From Polytrichum commune (lineage: Eukaryota; Streptophyta; Polytrichopsida; Polytrichales; Polytrichaceae), in contig OX485804.1 of assembly GCA_950295325.1 (NCBI GenBank), positions 56,036,429 through 56,100,428 of the forward strand: 64,000 nt of DNA, read 5' to 3'. The translations under genes were made by a program, and so were the position numbers. This document shows, piece by piece, positions 43,990 through 55,939 of this stretch. The number at the start of each line of letters is the position of its first letter. Position 1 is the stretch's first letter. Below the pieces are notes generated by a model. The model searched no databases and was not told the origin of the DNA. It saw only the letters and a program-made list of their open reading frames with translations.

Positions 43990-44197
43990 GGGAGATCCGA
44001 CCGCTAGTTACACATGGGTTGGTGGAATTTGACAAAACAATCGGGTCAAGTTCAAAATTTTAGGCAAATCACCAATTATTTAAATCTATAGAATGTACAT
44101 TACATCAATAAAGGAAAATTGAAAGATATCATCATGTAATCAGCTGGACTTGGGAACAGTTGGATGTTGATCGATTTTGTTCAAAATCTTCTCAAAC
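43990..44197. mobile_element. hAT-type MITE, copy H, degraded
   Basis: The interior keeps the order GGGGAGATCCGACCGCTAGT, GGTTGGTGGAATTTGACAAA, TCAATAAAGGAAAATTGAA, AGATATCATCATGTAATCAG and CTGGACTTGGGAACA seen in the other copies, but the ends and target duplication are not recognisable. It is the oldest-looking member. Confidence 0.55.
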
Positions 44198-44799
44198 ATG
44201 AAGGGTGTATCTCAAGGCCAATTCAAGTAGTCGCATGACCTCATTGTAGGTGTACTTTGGAGCATGCATGAACTTATCATTTTCGTAATCTACCTTGCAC
44301 AAAAATCTAAACACATACTAAAGATGTTTGGAGTACACCCATTTCCCTTTTTTCTCCCAAGCTTGAGAGGACATTTTCGTGCACTTTGGGCCAATTTTGA
44401 CACGGTAGGAGATGTCCTCCTTGGAGATGATGCCTATGGGTGGGGGGGGGGGGGGTGGTTTACTACGTTTGGTATTTTTCCACTAGACATGCAACCAAAG
44501 GGTCTTTACCCAGGGGGTATTACTTGGGATTAGGGGAATATCATGTACCCTATTATGTTCTAATTCCCTAATAATTGGGTTTATTGAAGCCCCTAGCAGT
44601 AATTATAATTATAACTTCATTGCAATTAAAGGGAGGCTATATTAGTTACAAGTTGTAGACTTGTGAAAAATTTGCAATGAGACATTAAAGGTGTAAAAAA
44701 CATCCGTTATTCTTGCTCAAGAGCTTATTTCAATTGTACATGGCTCCAAAAGACCATTAAGAGTCTCAAATGCTCAACTTGCTATCTAGAGTATTATCC

Positions 44800-45900
44800 A
44801 ACATTTTTTAGATATTATTGTTGGTTTCAAGTTTTATTGATGCTTTTAGAATTATTGAAATCGATGGCCTCCAACATTTTCCAAGGCCTTCTCAAGCCTG
44901 TTAAAAAATCCCCCAAAACTTGAAAGATGCCCTCTTGGTACCGAGAGGGTGATTTCCAACATTTCACAGACATTATTGTTGATTTCAATTCTTATTTAAA
45001 ATAGTTCTTCAGAAATCACACCACTTGGTACCAACATTTTCTAAGGCCTTCTCAAGGTTTGTAGGAAAATACTCAAAAGCTTGTAAAACACCCCCTCTGT
45101 GAGGAGAGGGTATTTTCAGACATTATTTGAGACATTATTTTTGGTCCCAAATTGAATCAATGTTTTCACCATATTTTCTAAAATGACGCCGCAACATTGC
45201 CCAAGGCCTTCTCAAAGCTTGTGAAAATGCCCAAGAAAAACATCCTTTAGTGCCGAGAGGGCATGTTCCAACATTTTGAAGACATTACATTTGGTCCAAC
45301 ATTCCATTCCTTGAAACCCCGTGAAGACTAAAGCCAACAAAATGTTAGAGTCAAGAGTTACTTCATAGAGCCGTACAACTCAGTCGATGTTTACTCGTTT
45401 GACATAGTAAAGTGCTCTCCGAACCGTGCGAGATAGTTACCTATCACACGGCTCACAAACCTGATTTTTTTACCACATCTCCATAGGGCACGTAGTCAGC
45501 TTCACCGAAATGGCTCTAGGAATTGCTCTGCGGCCCGTTCGGAGTAGCCAGGCTACTGCTCGGCTACGTCTTGGGGGAGACCACGCTTTAAGTGAGAATA
45601 AAAACATACATTTTGTTAAAGTTTTCACTTATTATTTAAAAATGACACCCCCGCCACTTCCTAGAGCTTTCTTAGGGTTTCTAAAAAATGCTCAAAAACT
45701 TGTAAAACACCCTCTTGGTGTTGAGAGGATGTTTTCCAACATTTTGGAGACATTATTGTTGATTCCAAATTGTGTTATTTTTTTCAAAAGTTAATTTTGA
45801 AATGACATTGTAGTGTTGCCCAAAGCCTTCTAATAGCTTCTAAAAATGCCCAAAAACTTGCAAACACCCTCTCAGTGCCAAAAGGGTGTTTTTCATAATT
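44800..45900. repeat. Tandem array, period ~160 bp, interrupted
   Basis: CCAAGGCCTTCTCAA or a variant occurs at 44881, 45041, 45201, then 45661 (degenerate) and 45820, i.e. steps of about 160 on each side of a foreign block. Each unit holds GTTTTCCAACATTTTGGAGA, CATTATTGTTG, and CCTCTTGGTGCCGAGAGGGT or variants. The last is itself an inverted repeat (CCTCTYGGTRCCGAGAGG). The block at about 45325-45610 does not belong to the unit. Confidence 0.8.
45325..45610 (-). other. Organellar group II intron fragment in nuclear DNA (likely mitochondrial origin)
   Basis: On the - strand, 45454-45421 reads GAGCCGTGTGATAGGTAACT, then ATCTCGCACGGTTC. It folds as a long stem with GAGCCGT pairing ACGGTTC. I recognise this as a conserved helix of group II introns in plant mitochondria and in bacteria. 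The surrounding 280 bp (CTACTCCGAACGGGCCGC, GTAGTCAGC on the + strand) is more GC-rich than its neighbours. It interrupts the 160-bp tandem array. No reading frame is seen. The exact source intron was not identified. Confidence 0.6.
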
Positions 45901-47996
45901 TTGGGCACAACAAAGTTGGTTTTGTGCATCTTCGTGGGCCCAATTCTGAAGACTATATGGTTTTTTTAATTGGCCACCACCTAGCCGCAAGGCTTTTGAC
46001 CTCATTGTTTTTGAGATTGTCATCGCAAGTTTAAAGGGGTGTTTGCTGCCCTCATTGCTGGGTTTGGTAATGTGCTTGGGAGGCAACCAAGGGGGTTTGA
46101 CTAGGTTGGTGGCATGCACCCCCAACTAGCAATTGGATCTTAGAATGGCTGGGAGGATCCGTTGAGGAGGGTTGGGGTGATGGCCAATCCTCAACAATCA
46201 AAATATTTGATTCTATGATCACCAGAGAAGGGCTCAAAAAGACACATTGAAAGTCCAAATTTTTTTATTAAAAAGAAATAATGAAGAATTCTTGAAAACA
46301 TGCTCTCGGGATTCCAATTGTTAATGTTGAATCTTATGAGGCTCATTAGTTACATGGTTCCAACATAGTGACTTCATATGGAATTGAATACATAAAAAAA
46401 ATGTTTAAAAAATGTGAATATTGCAAACATAGAGAAGGAGAAGAAAGGAGATGACTGCACTGGTGGGTTCATGGTCTTGGTAGAAGTGAATTTAATTAAT
46501 TGTAAGCTCAAGTTTGGGTGGTAGGAACATACAATATATCATCTTATGTGCCTCCAAATACACTTTCAAGGTAAAAAATACCATAGTTTTAGGATATCAG
46601 TGCATGTAAAGCTATGGACATTTCCTTGCTCACTGCTCATATGTTGCCACTCACCGCTCACATGATAGCACTCCTCATAAGAAAAGGGGTAACTCGTAGA
46701 ACCACATATAACCTAGTAACAAAACAAGTAAAATCTACATTTTCTCCTTCCTTCCATATCTCCTCCTCCTAGTTATTTACCTCTTTCTTAGCTCTCTCTT
46801 CCATCCTACCATATGTATTCCTTAAGTCATCTCTTGTATGATTATTTTAATGTCCACCAAGATGATATTTCATATGTAGAACTAAAACTAAATGGGAACA
46901 ATAGAAACTTGCAAAAAAAATGTTTTTTTTTTTGTTTTTTTGTTTTTCTCCTCTTAATAGGCTTATATTGGTCGTCGTTTCATGAAATCATGTGAACCAT
47001 GGGGAGGAAACACCCATGAAATGGCACTTGTAGGTGAATTGAATTGAAATTTAGAGAGTTGCCCGTATAGAGCAGGGAAAGTGATTCCCAAGTAAGTTAG
47101 TCACTCTAACAATTGAGTGTTTTAGTGTGGGAGGCAGTTGTCAAGTAGGTTACCTAGTCACCACAACGCTTAAGTTAGATGCTTGAGAAACGAGAAATTG
47201 TTGTGTGCACACATACACAACACACCACCTTCTCCAAGAAGACTTCTCCTTTGCACTACACCGTTTATATCATTCAACGTCACTCACTATTCAAAGTTAC
47301 GCAATGCTATATCATTTCATTTCTGATGTACCTTATTACCAAGTACAGATGTCAATGTTATAGAGTTGTCGAAACAACCAATTTGAGCTTTGTTGACAAA
47401 ACAATGAAATCCATATTAAAAAAATTGTAGCCCAACACAACTCCAAACACCAAGTGACACTAAAGACCACAAATGCCATATGGCTCAAAGATGGCTTTGT
47501 TTTTTGGGGACGTGGATCCCAAGCTTGTTTCCCCACCTTTAGGATACTTTGTTTTTGTCGGGATGTGAATCGCAAGCTTGTTATCCCACCTTTTGCAACA
47601 TCTTTCCATAGTGCTAAGGAATCAAATGAGACTTGGTTATTGTCTTCATACACATGATTGACTATTTGTCATGCCCATTTGATGAGCCGGAGTCCGGACC
47701 GGGGAGGTGCCGAACATGTGAGCTAGTGGTGGGTTTGGAACCAAGCAATGAGTGTCTCTAATTCCATTTTTAAGGGCCATCTCCACTTTTGCCTCACAAA
47801 GGGCACTTTTTGAGTCAACGATCCGGCCTTCTAGTTTTATATATATATATATATATATTAATTTTATTTTGAGACAGAAGGCCAACAAGCCAACGCCGAA
47901 AGAATAAATTGCAAAAAGGAGAAAACGCGCCCACACCGAGGGAGGCGGGACCCCTCGAGCGCGAAGTTTTATTTATGTTTCTCATCATGAGCTTAT
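45901..47996. other. Spacer, no gene seen
   Basis: Contains T-rich and (TA)n tracts (TA run at about 47839-47860). No inverted termini, conserved ORFs or tandem units were recognised. Confidence 0.45.
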
Positions 47997-47998
47997 AA

Positions 47999-48501
47999 GG
48001 GCCACTTCTTCACACACGAGACTGAGGGCCTGTGACCAGTACGCTTCAAACACTCTCATTGGTGGAAAAGGCGGAGCCGGTCCACATTCGCTTCACTCGA
48101 CGCTCGAGGGACCAACGGAGTACGTGAATGCAACATGGATGTAAAGTCGACATGGATGCCTACGTGGCATCGAATGGATCATGTTTTGTGGTCACCTAGA
48201 TTGTTTTCAAAAACCGTCTCTTGGAGATAGGCTTAATACAAAACCGGGGAGACCATGGCATTTTGAACGCTCACAACCATTGGTTTATTCTATTTTATCA
48301 TGCGTGAGGACCCGCATGAATAGAAATTCATTGAAACAGCATTTGGTTGAGGGCCCAATCACGTATGGCCTCACACTACACTTGAGGGTATGTGACCACA
48401 CTACATGATTTCGGAGGTGTGTTGGGATGGCCTTTGGACACTTACTTTTGGGCTCTCACAATTTTATGGTCACGGCTCTTGGCTCGTGTGTGAAGTGGCC
48501 C
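47999..48501. mobile_element. PIF/Harbinger-type MITE, 503 bp, copy 3
   Basis: The left end GGGCCACTTCTTCACACACG has a 3-base insertion relative to copy 1, and the right end is GTGTGTGAAGTGGCCC. TAA lies on both sides (47996-47998, 48502-48504). The interior is close to copy 1. Confidence 0.86.
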
Positions 48502-48504
48502 TAA

Positions 48505-50095
48505 GTTGCTACTCCAGTAAATGAGATCCTTGTGTGTACACCATATTACACTATTTCAAGTATTTAACGAAACTCGTGTTGCATTAGCAAATCTATAATA
48601 TGGAACTTGCAAATGGCAATAAACATTCCCTTGGTGGGTTGCTTGGGAACTCCTACCTAGAGTCAAGATATTGCAGGTCCATGTTGAAGGTTATATTGCT
48701 TGTGAAATATGACATTTATGCTAACCTATGAGAGCTAGAAATAGGGACCGATCATAAAGTAGTCAAAGTTTTCTAAAATGTAGCACCCCTTCATTTTGAA
48801 TGCAAACCTACCCTTACAAAGAGCATCGTACATTGTTAACCATTTGAAAACATTGTCCATTTTAAGGTCAAGTATCATATATCATACTACAAAGTTGCAA
48901 AATGCAAAAACGTGGAGAAGAGCCACATGCGACTTCTGCAATTATACTTTGGGGGGTGGGATGGGGGGTAACTCACTTGTAGGGATATGAAATGGGTGCA
49001 TTAAAGGGGTATTTTCAGGACAGCTATGACAAATTGCGCATGTTCTTAGAATGTTTCATATATCTGATGACCATATTTAGGACCGCACTACTACCTTGAC
49101 AAGAAGGGAAAAGCTTGCAAAGCAATGGTGAATGTGTGGGAAATTAATCAAAAAATAGTAGTAGCTTCAAATAGGCGTCGAAAAGGTTTCCAATGCATGT
49201 TTTGGAAGACTTTTCCACAAACAACAACTACCTTCTTGACCCCCACCAACTTTTTCCATTGTTTCATACTTGTTTAGATTTGTCTAAGTTCTAATTTAGC
49301 CAAGATTCGAGCCTCCACAACCACTTGGCATTAGTTTTGTCCTAGAAACCAACATAATTAATTCTAAGCAGTGAAAGTAACAACTCAAATAGATTAAAAC
49401 TAGCTTAAGAAAAACTTAAAAAAGCAACGCCACCTTTGCTCTCGAAAGAGCATCAAACCTATTGCGCGTCAGTTTGAAACTCTTTTGAGCAGCTCATTCT
49501 AGACTTGTCACTTAATGTTACGACCCAATATATTTTCCAACCTGAGTTCCTAGTACCCCATAATAATGGAAATGTCTTTTTAGAGTTTATTCCTTTGGTT
49601 TTCATCTCACCCTATATTTTAATGCATGTGGTTGTTTGTTTTTTCATCTTACAAAGAGCGACAATCATAGATTTCTGCAATAAACAATCATCAAAATACG
49701 TCTTCATGTGCATGATGGTGGATTTCTATCTTCGACGCCCACACGGAGCATGTGGAAAGATATGATTCTTGACTTATGTATAGGGTTCTCGTGGCTCTTG
49801 GTGGGAAATAATACTTCCCTATTTCTCATGATACATGCCATTTTGCTTTTTGTGTTAAAAGTTTTGGTGGCATGAGGTATTGTCAACACACAAAGCCGCC
49901 GTTCAACACATTCCACACTTTTTCCGTCGAAATTGGATTAGGGGGTGGAGGGTGATATCCTTTTGGAAAATATTGAGGCCGAGGTTGCACTTTGAGGGGC
50001 ACCGATTTAAACCCTAGGTCGGCATCACTATCATCGTAGTACAAAAGCGATGAATTATTTACTACATTCTTTTGAGGTTTTAAAAAAAACACCCC
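48505..50095. other. Spacer, no gene supported
   Basis: A small piece of family A lies at 48555-48600. A - strand ORF at 49883-50116 has no recognised domain. Confidence 0.4.
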
Positions 50096-50317
50096 GTGGA
50101 GCATTTCATGACACATACAACATTATTCGGCTTTTTGGTTATGTTTTGTGGGACCAGGTTTTGGGCGAGCATACGTCGTTTCCTTTCATTACGAGATTCC
50201 CCATTTATGGGGAGCACTGAAGCTATGAATTATAGAGTATCAACAAGTAACTATAATTTATCAGTGTTGTTTGATTTTAACTTCTTTTTTTTGAAAAGAG
50301 ACCACCGTAACATTATT
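50096..50317. repeat. Repeat related to 53375-53590
   Basis: Both segments share TTCTGTGGGA/TTTTGTGGGACC, CGAGATTCC, CATTTATGGGGAGCACT or CATGTTATGGGGAGCACT, ATCAACAAGTA or TTCGACAAGTAGA, and a GAAAAGAGAC/GAAAGAGACTACC end. In this copy the sequence runs straight into family C. In the other it is broken by the foldback element. Confidence 0.55.
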
Positions 50318-50735
50318 CAACCATGTGGATCAGTTCCATGACCTTGGAATATGTCAATTTATCACGTGGGCCTCTCGAACAAACTGGGAATATTCATTTA
50401 TTATTCATACATTCAGGATAGGCTTGGAAATTTGGGTCGAGTTATACTCATGGGACTATGTGCATGAATTATTGTTCATCCCTAGAATATTCGTAAGAAA
50501 CATTGTTCATCCCAAAGTATTCCTTGTAATTTCTATTAATAGAAACGCCGTCATTGAAAGTACCAACATCATTCACAATATTCAAACTATTCAAACTGGC
50601 GCTATTCATTATTCGTACCGGCGTCAGTTCTTCTTAATTTCTAAGTTTCTTCTCATGAAGGTAAGACCGTGCATGCCTGTATTATATGCTAAATATAGAA
50701 TGGAACACAACCATCAAACCGAATAATGTTATGAT
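50318..50735. repeat. Dispersed repeat family C, copy 2
   Basis: This is collinear with 40618-40985; see that entry for landmarks. It directly follows a segment that also recurs at 53375-53590, so the full family is probably at least 640 bp. Confidence 0.65.
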
Positions 50736-52866
50736 CATCTAGTTGCTTAGTAACGTTATGCAATGTGCCTTTTATACCTAGTGGTTGCAATTCAAGGATA
50801 AGTTGGTACTTCTTGTGTTGGCTTTGTATTTTGGAAGTGCACATTGAAGGGGGAAGAAACATTGCATTGTTGATGTTGTTAGACTTAATTAAGTGAATTG
50901 GTTTGATCACGTTTTCCAAGTACAATCGTTCCTAACACTCCACTTTAACTTACAACACTTAGGTCCGTAGGCCTTAAATCAACCAAGAAAATTTAACAAA
51001 CGAAGAGGTCCAAATCAAAATCCAAGGCGCGTGACACGTGCATGAAATCACCATCTTGGAGGCGGAGTTTGATGGGCAACGGAAGAGTTGTTTTTTTTGT
51101 GGGGGGGCTAAAAGGCGTGCCTAACCCTAATCCTAAGGTGGAAATGCCTATAACAAACAATTGAACAGATGAAACCATGAACAAGTTAAAAGGAACTCAA
51201 ATTATCAACAGATTCGTAACTTGGACATTCATGGGCTTGAGTTCGTAAAGTTTGGATGAAATGTGATTCAGATATGAAGCTTTTAAACAAACATTTCTAT
51301 TGCCACTTGAAGTGATTATACAACCCTTCTTCTTCCCTCTCCCACCCATCCAAGAAATTCCGTTTGAGTGATAATCATCGCTTGGTCCTTCAAATTTAAC
51401 GTCATTAGTATTCATATTGCCACACATAGTTGCCCCACTTTTTAGACTCACGGTATGTGTTGAATTTGGACACTTCTACCTTAATGTCGAATTTTGCATC
51501 TCCTAGTCGACAATTCTTGCAATCCTAGTCGATAAAATGGTCGGCGTGTCAAAAGCGGAGCGCATAGTTACTTTACACATGAAAAATCAAAGGAGGGAAG
51601 AAATATATAACGATTAGAAACAAACTCGGGAGGAGAAATGTCTCGCAACTAAGGAGAGTATGTACAAGCAAGAGCATTTTGGGGGTAAACTTTTGGGAAG
51701 GAAAAAGGGGCCCCAACAATGTTCAAGATTGAAGCCCTCATATGAGTTTCATTTGGAAGGGCTCTCAAATTTCAGCCGTTCAACTGAAGGGTTGGTTCAG
51801 ATCCAAGACGTCAATCCAAGAATATAGAAATGGTATACAAAACTCATATTAAACATGTGCATGAATTATACGGTACACGTTTCCAGTACAATGTGAAGAA
51901 TTGAAAATCAACCATCTGACCCCACTTCTTGTAGTGACAATGCCCTACACTTGTTGGTTCTTATGGCAGGCAAATGACGTTGAGGCCTTCCAAGTGGTGT
52001 CTTCATTTTCAACTCGGAGTCGTATTTCGAAGGGTTGTTTTGAGAGGGGTATATTTTGAAGGGCCAAATCGCGTTTGAAGGGCATTGAAGACTTCGATCT
52101 TGAACACTGGGGCCCAGCTAGCTAGGGAATGGGAGCCGGTACAAAGCTTTCTTTGTCTCGTTCTCCAAATAACGGTTCGAAGCTTGAATGGACTCCCTCA
52201 CAATGGAGAGGACCGCCGGAATGATCCATCCATAACATAGGCTCTAGGCCTCCCTTTATGGAGGTGGCCCTATCGCCTACCCTAGTACGATCCCTTTGTC
52301 GCCCCTTTTCCCCCTTAGAGTTGGTGCCCCTAGCTACCCTCCCTTGCACTAGCCCAAGTCGCCACACTACCACCTATTATTACGGAGACTACCGATCTCG
52401 TGTTCCTTGACTCTCGCCCGTGATGTCACCTAGAGTATCTCCATCAACTATGGCAAGTTTCGTCGATTAGCACAATACTTTGGAAGATCTAGAAGATTTG
52501 CCTCCTTCGTACCTAAATTTGAAGCTTCCGACGTCAATCGATCGACGCGTTAGAGGGGTTGATTGAGCGCTCACGGGAAGTGAACTTCGTGGTTGCTTGG
52601 AGGCCTAATAACCTAGCCTTGAGTATTATTTCTCTATTCCCCCCTTGATGTCCCGTGAGGGGTCCCCTCCCCCCTCCCACTTGGTTGTTGATATTTCTTC
52701 CTTCTTTTGTCAATTTGTGGCCCGAGAAAGGGAAATGGAAGAGGACCGCCGGAAAGTGGTGGTGGTGGTGATCCATCGCGAGTCGTGGGCTCCTTTTGGA
52801 GGTGCACCTACAGTATCGGCTACTCCTCTAGTACGACCACCTTCGCCTAGCTTTTCTTTCCTTAGA
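50736..52866. other. Spacer, no gene supported
   Basis: A degenerate piece of the 81-bp minisatellite below occurs at about 52260-52375 (GGTGCCCCTAG, TTGCACTAG). No recognisable gene. Confidence 0.4.
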
Positions 52867-53060
52867 GGTGGTGCCCCTAGTACCCTCCGTGGCACTAACT
52901 TAGTCGCGACTACCTCCCTCCCTACCTCCTCCTTACCTAGAGTGGTTGGTGGTGACCCTAGTACCCTCCGTGGCACTACCTTAGTGGTGACTACCTCCCT
53001 CCCTACCCCCTCCTTACCTAGAGTGGTTGGTGGTGCCCCTAGTGTCCGTTCCGTGGCACT
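52867..53060. repeat. Minisatellite, period ~81 bp
   Basis: GTGCCCCTAGTACCCTCC or a variant starts at 52870, 52952 and 53033. Each unit holds GTGGCACTA, GTCGCGACTACCTCCCTCCC and CCTTACCTAGAGTGGTTGG or variants. Because 81 is a multiple of three, ORFs on both strands run through it (213 codons on +, 127 on -) and repeat a 27-residue motif (GGAPSTLRGTNLVATTSLP...). No known protein is recognised. Confidence 0.8.
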
Positions 53061-53597
53061 AGTCGCCACTAACTGCCGTATAAGCTCAATCATTTGGTTT
53101 TTTTACTTCCTTCCCTCCTCCTCCTCCTTCTTTTTATATACATGTGGCCTCCCTTTTGCTGCTCCGTACCCGGCTTCCATGAGTGACCGTCCCATGCAAA
53201 GGGCTCACTCACCACTTTTGCCGTCCAATTCCACACAATCCCGTATCTCATTCGAGAACGGGCCTTCAAGCGGCACAAGTACTTGAGCGTAAAGGCCCTT
53301 TTCACACGAGAGCTTGAGACTTGCAACTTTTGGGAGTTTGGTAAATTTTGGTTTTTTACAAGATTTTATGAAACTAATGAGCTTCACGTCGAGGCTCATA
53401 GCATTACACAACTCCTTGGCTGCGTTCTGTGGGATCATGTTTCGTAAAGGCATATCACTTCTTTATTTCGAGATTCCATGTTATGGGGAGCACTCTCGGG
53501 TTGGATACTGCAAGCATTTCGACAAGTAGATGTCAATCATCAAAGTTTTTAAGTTGTAGCATGTTTCTTTGGAAAGAGACTACCATGTAGTTGTTAG

Positions 53598-54880
53598 GGG
53601 GGACGTTAAGTACCCCCCCACGAACTAATAGGGATTCCATATTCGGGCGGGGGCAGCCCTCCCACGAAGTTTCTGCCCCCGCCCGGATTTTTTCCAAACC
53701 CGCCCGAAAATAGCTGCCCGCCCCGCCCGAAAACGAAAAAAACATTGCTCTTCCATTCTTGAAGGCCGCTTGACTACAAATCCCATATTGAGTGCACTTC
53801 ACCTTCAAGGTCTCAAATCCAATATATATGTGCACTTCCACCTAGTAAATAAGGCATTAAATGGGATTTCATTCCGGAAGTGAAACCATCAACCAAGAAT
53901 GTAATTAACTTGGAAGTCAAAAAATTAGAAAATCCTCATCAACATTGAGGTTATAATTTTTATGACTTACCATTTGAAATTGTCTTTGTCATTCTTAAAT
54001 GACACTTAAAATTTAGTGTGCTGATGTGGTATGTATATTTTATAATATGTTAGATAATTCTGGCTACTTTCAAGAATATTCATACGCACTTATTCTAATT
54101 AAGTGTGATTTAATGTAATTATGTCTAATTAATTCTGATTAATCCTAATTAATCCCAAATAAATCAGAAAGTATTCTTTCCAAATTAAGTAAGACTAATT
54201 AATCCTAAAATTTAATTACTGGATTTAACTCCAATTAAGTCCAATCAATTTCAGTAATTACAATACTCAATTTTTATATCCAGTAAGCCTAATTAACCCT
54301 AAAATTCAATTAATGGAATTCACTCCAATTAAATCCGGTAGTTAAAATAATTGATTAATTAGTTCCATTAAGTATATTTTATAAATAAGTGCGTATGAAT
54401 ATTCTTGAAAGTAGCCAGAATTATCTAACATATTATAAAATATACATACCACATCAGCACACTAAATTTAAGTGTCATTTAAGAATGACAAAGACAATTT
54501 CAAATGGTAAGTCATAAAAATTATAACCTCAATGTTGATGAGGATTTCCTAATTTTTTGACTTCCAAGTTAATTACATTCTTGGTTGATGGTTTCACTTC
54601 CGGAATGAAATCCCATGTAATGCCTTATTTACTAGGTGGAAGTGCACATATATATTGGATTTGAGACCTTGAAGCTGAAGTGCACTCAATATGGGATTTG
54701 TAGTCAAGCGGCCTTCAAGAATGGAAGAGCAATGTTTTTTTCGTTTTCGGGCGGGGCGGGCAGCTATTTTCGGGCGGGTTTGGAAAAAATCCGGGCGGGG
54801 GCAGAAATTTCGTGGGAGGGCTGCCCCCGCCCGAATATGGAATCCCTATTAGTTCGTGGGGGGGGTACTTAACGTCCCCC
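53598..54880. mobile_element. Foldback element with ~497-bp inverted arms (Mutator-like, non-autonomous)
   Basis: The left arm (53598-54094) starts GGGGGACGTTAAGTACCCC and the right arm (54384-54880) is its near-exact inverse, with only a few differences seen by eye. The AT-rich spacer is about 289 bp and holds repeated AATTAATCC words. The possible 9-bp target duplication is GTTGTTAGG against GTTGCTTGG (7 of 9), which with long arms points to a Mutator-like family. Each arm has a GC-rich block of GCCCG repeats. No transposase is present. Confidence 0.82.
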
Positions 54881-54889
54881 GTTGCTTGG

Positions 54890-55362
54890 TGATGTTATGT
54901 TCTTAATTTATAATCATAGTGTGTAAATTATAAAAATAAAAATAAAAATAGTTAACAGATCGTGTAAGGAGAGGTGGCAAGTGGGGGAAGTCTCGAGCAT
55001 TGGGGCTAAAGCTGGCATTTCCCATTGCAAGAGCAAAGCTTAGATTCAATCTCGCTTTGTTTATAAGGAGCATTTAAGAGGAGCCCAACAAGAAGAATTC
55101 ATTATAAATACCCGACCTCAGTACCCTAAAACATTGCTGATTCATGTTAAGTTCATCCAAAGCCAACTTAATATGAGGTAAGTGGGCATTCAATGGACAC
55201 TTTTGGCTGTACATCCATTTTCTTGTAGGATGTAAAACGCATAATTAGTGCAAGATAATTGTCAACTCTAAAATGTGGTTGTAGTCATTTTCCTTATAAT
55301 GGGCTCGTATGAACATATCATTCATTATCACAGTGAAAATCTGTAAGTTCATTATTTGATAT

Positions 55363-55396
<34 letters not shown>

Positions 55397-55939
55397 CAGT
55401 TGTGTTGACTTTTGAGCCTAGAATGCTCAACAAATTATGAGCATGCAGTGCAATCTCTTTTAAACACATGTCTATTGGTTTATGTTCTTATATTCATAAC
55501 TAACCACAAACCACGAAAATATAGGTGTTTCACCTATGTATCAGTTCAACATTGGTAGAAACTTAACACACAAAATTTCACGTTCCTCTTTTACACAAGA
55601 ATAATACAAGCATGAATGCATATGAGACACCGATATTGAGAACTTTCAAACTTTGTACATTATAAAAGCTTACAACTCAATCACAATATTGTGATTGCTA
55701 TGAGCTTGAACCACCCCACCATAGGAGAAACAAAAGATGATCCTCACTCCTCCCCGAGCTCTCTCTTATACCCAAAGGTACTCCTAGTCTTATCCACCTT
55801 TATCCATAGTGTCTAAGAGAAACTTTTAAAAGTCTTGAGTCTTGCTAAATTTAGACTACAACTTCCTTATCTATATACATAGATCATTTCATTGTATGAT
55901 ATTTTCCTATCGTTTGGCTCAATCACAATCCTCTAGTTG
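54890..55939. other. Spacer with (CT)n and a family A piece
   Basis: A (CT)n run lies at about 55363-55396. A diverged family A segment (CAATCTCTTTTAAACACATG) lies at 55449-55545. No gene is supported. Confidence 0.5.

Noticed and set aside
45421-45454. tRNA or rRNA fragment
   Set aside because: The helix matches the group II intron motif. There is no anticodon arm or TTC loop, and no rRNA core sequence was recognised.
52645-53286. 213-codon ORF as a real gene
   Set aside because: It is kept open by an 81-bp minisatellite, which also opens a long antisense ORF. There is no recognised domain.
53533-54872. Two nearly identical ~79-100-codon ORFs at 53533-53841 and 54636-54872
   Set aside because: They are the two arms of the foldback element read in mirror image. 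Their identity comes from the inverted repeat, not from coding.
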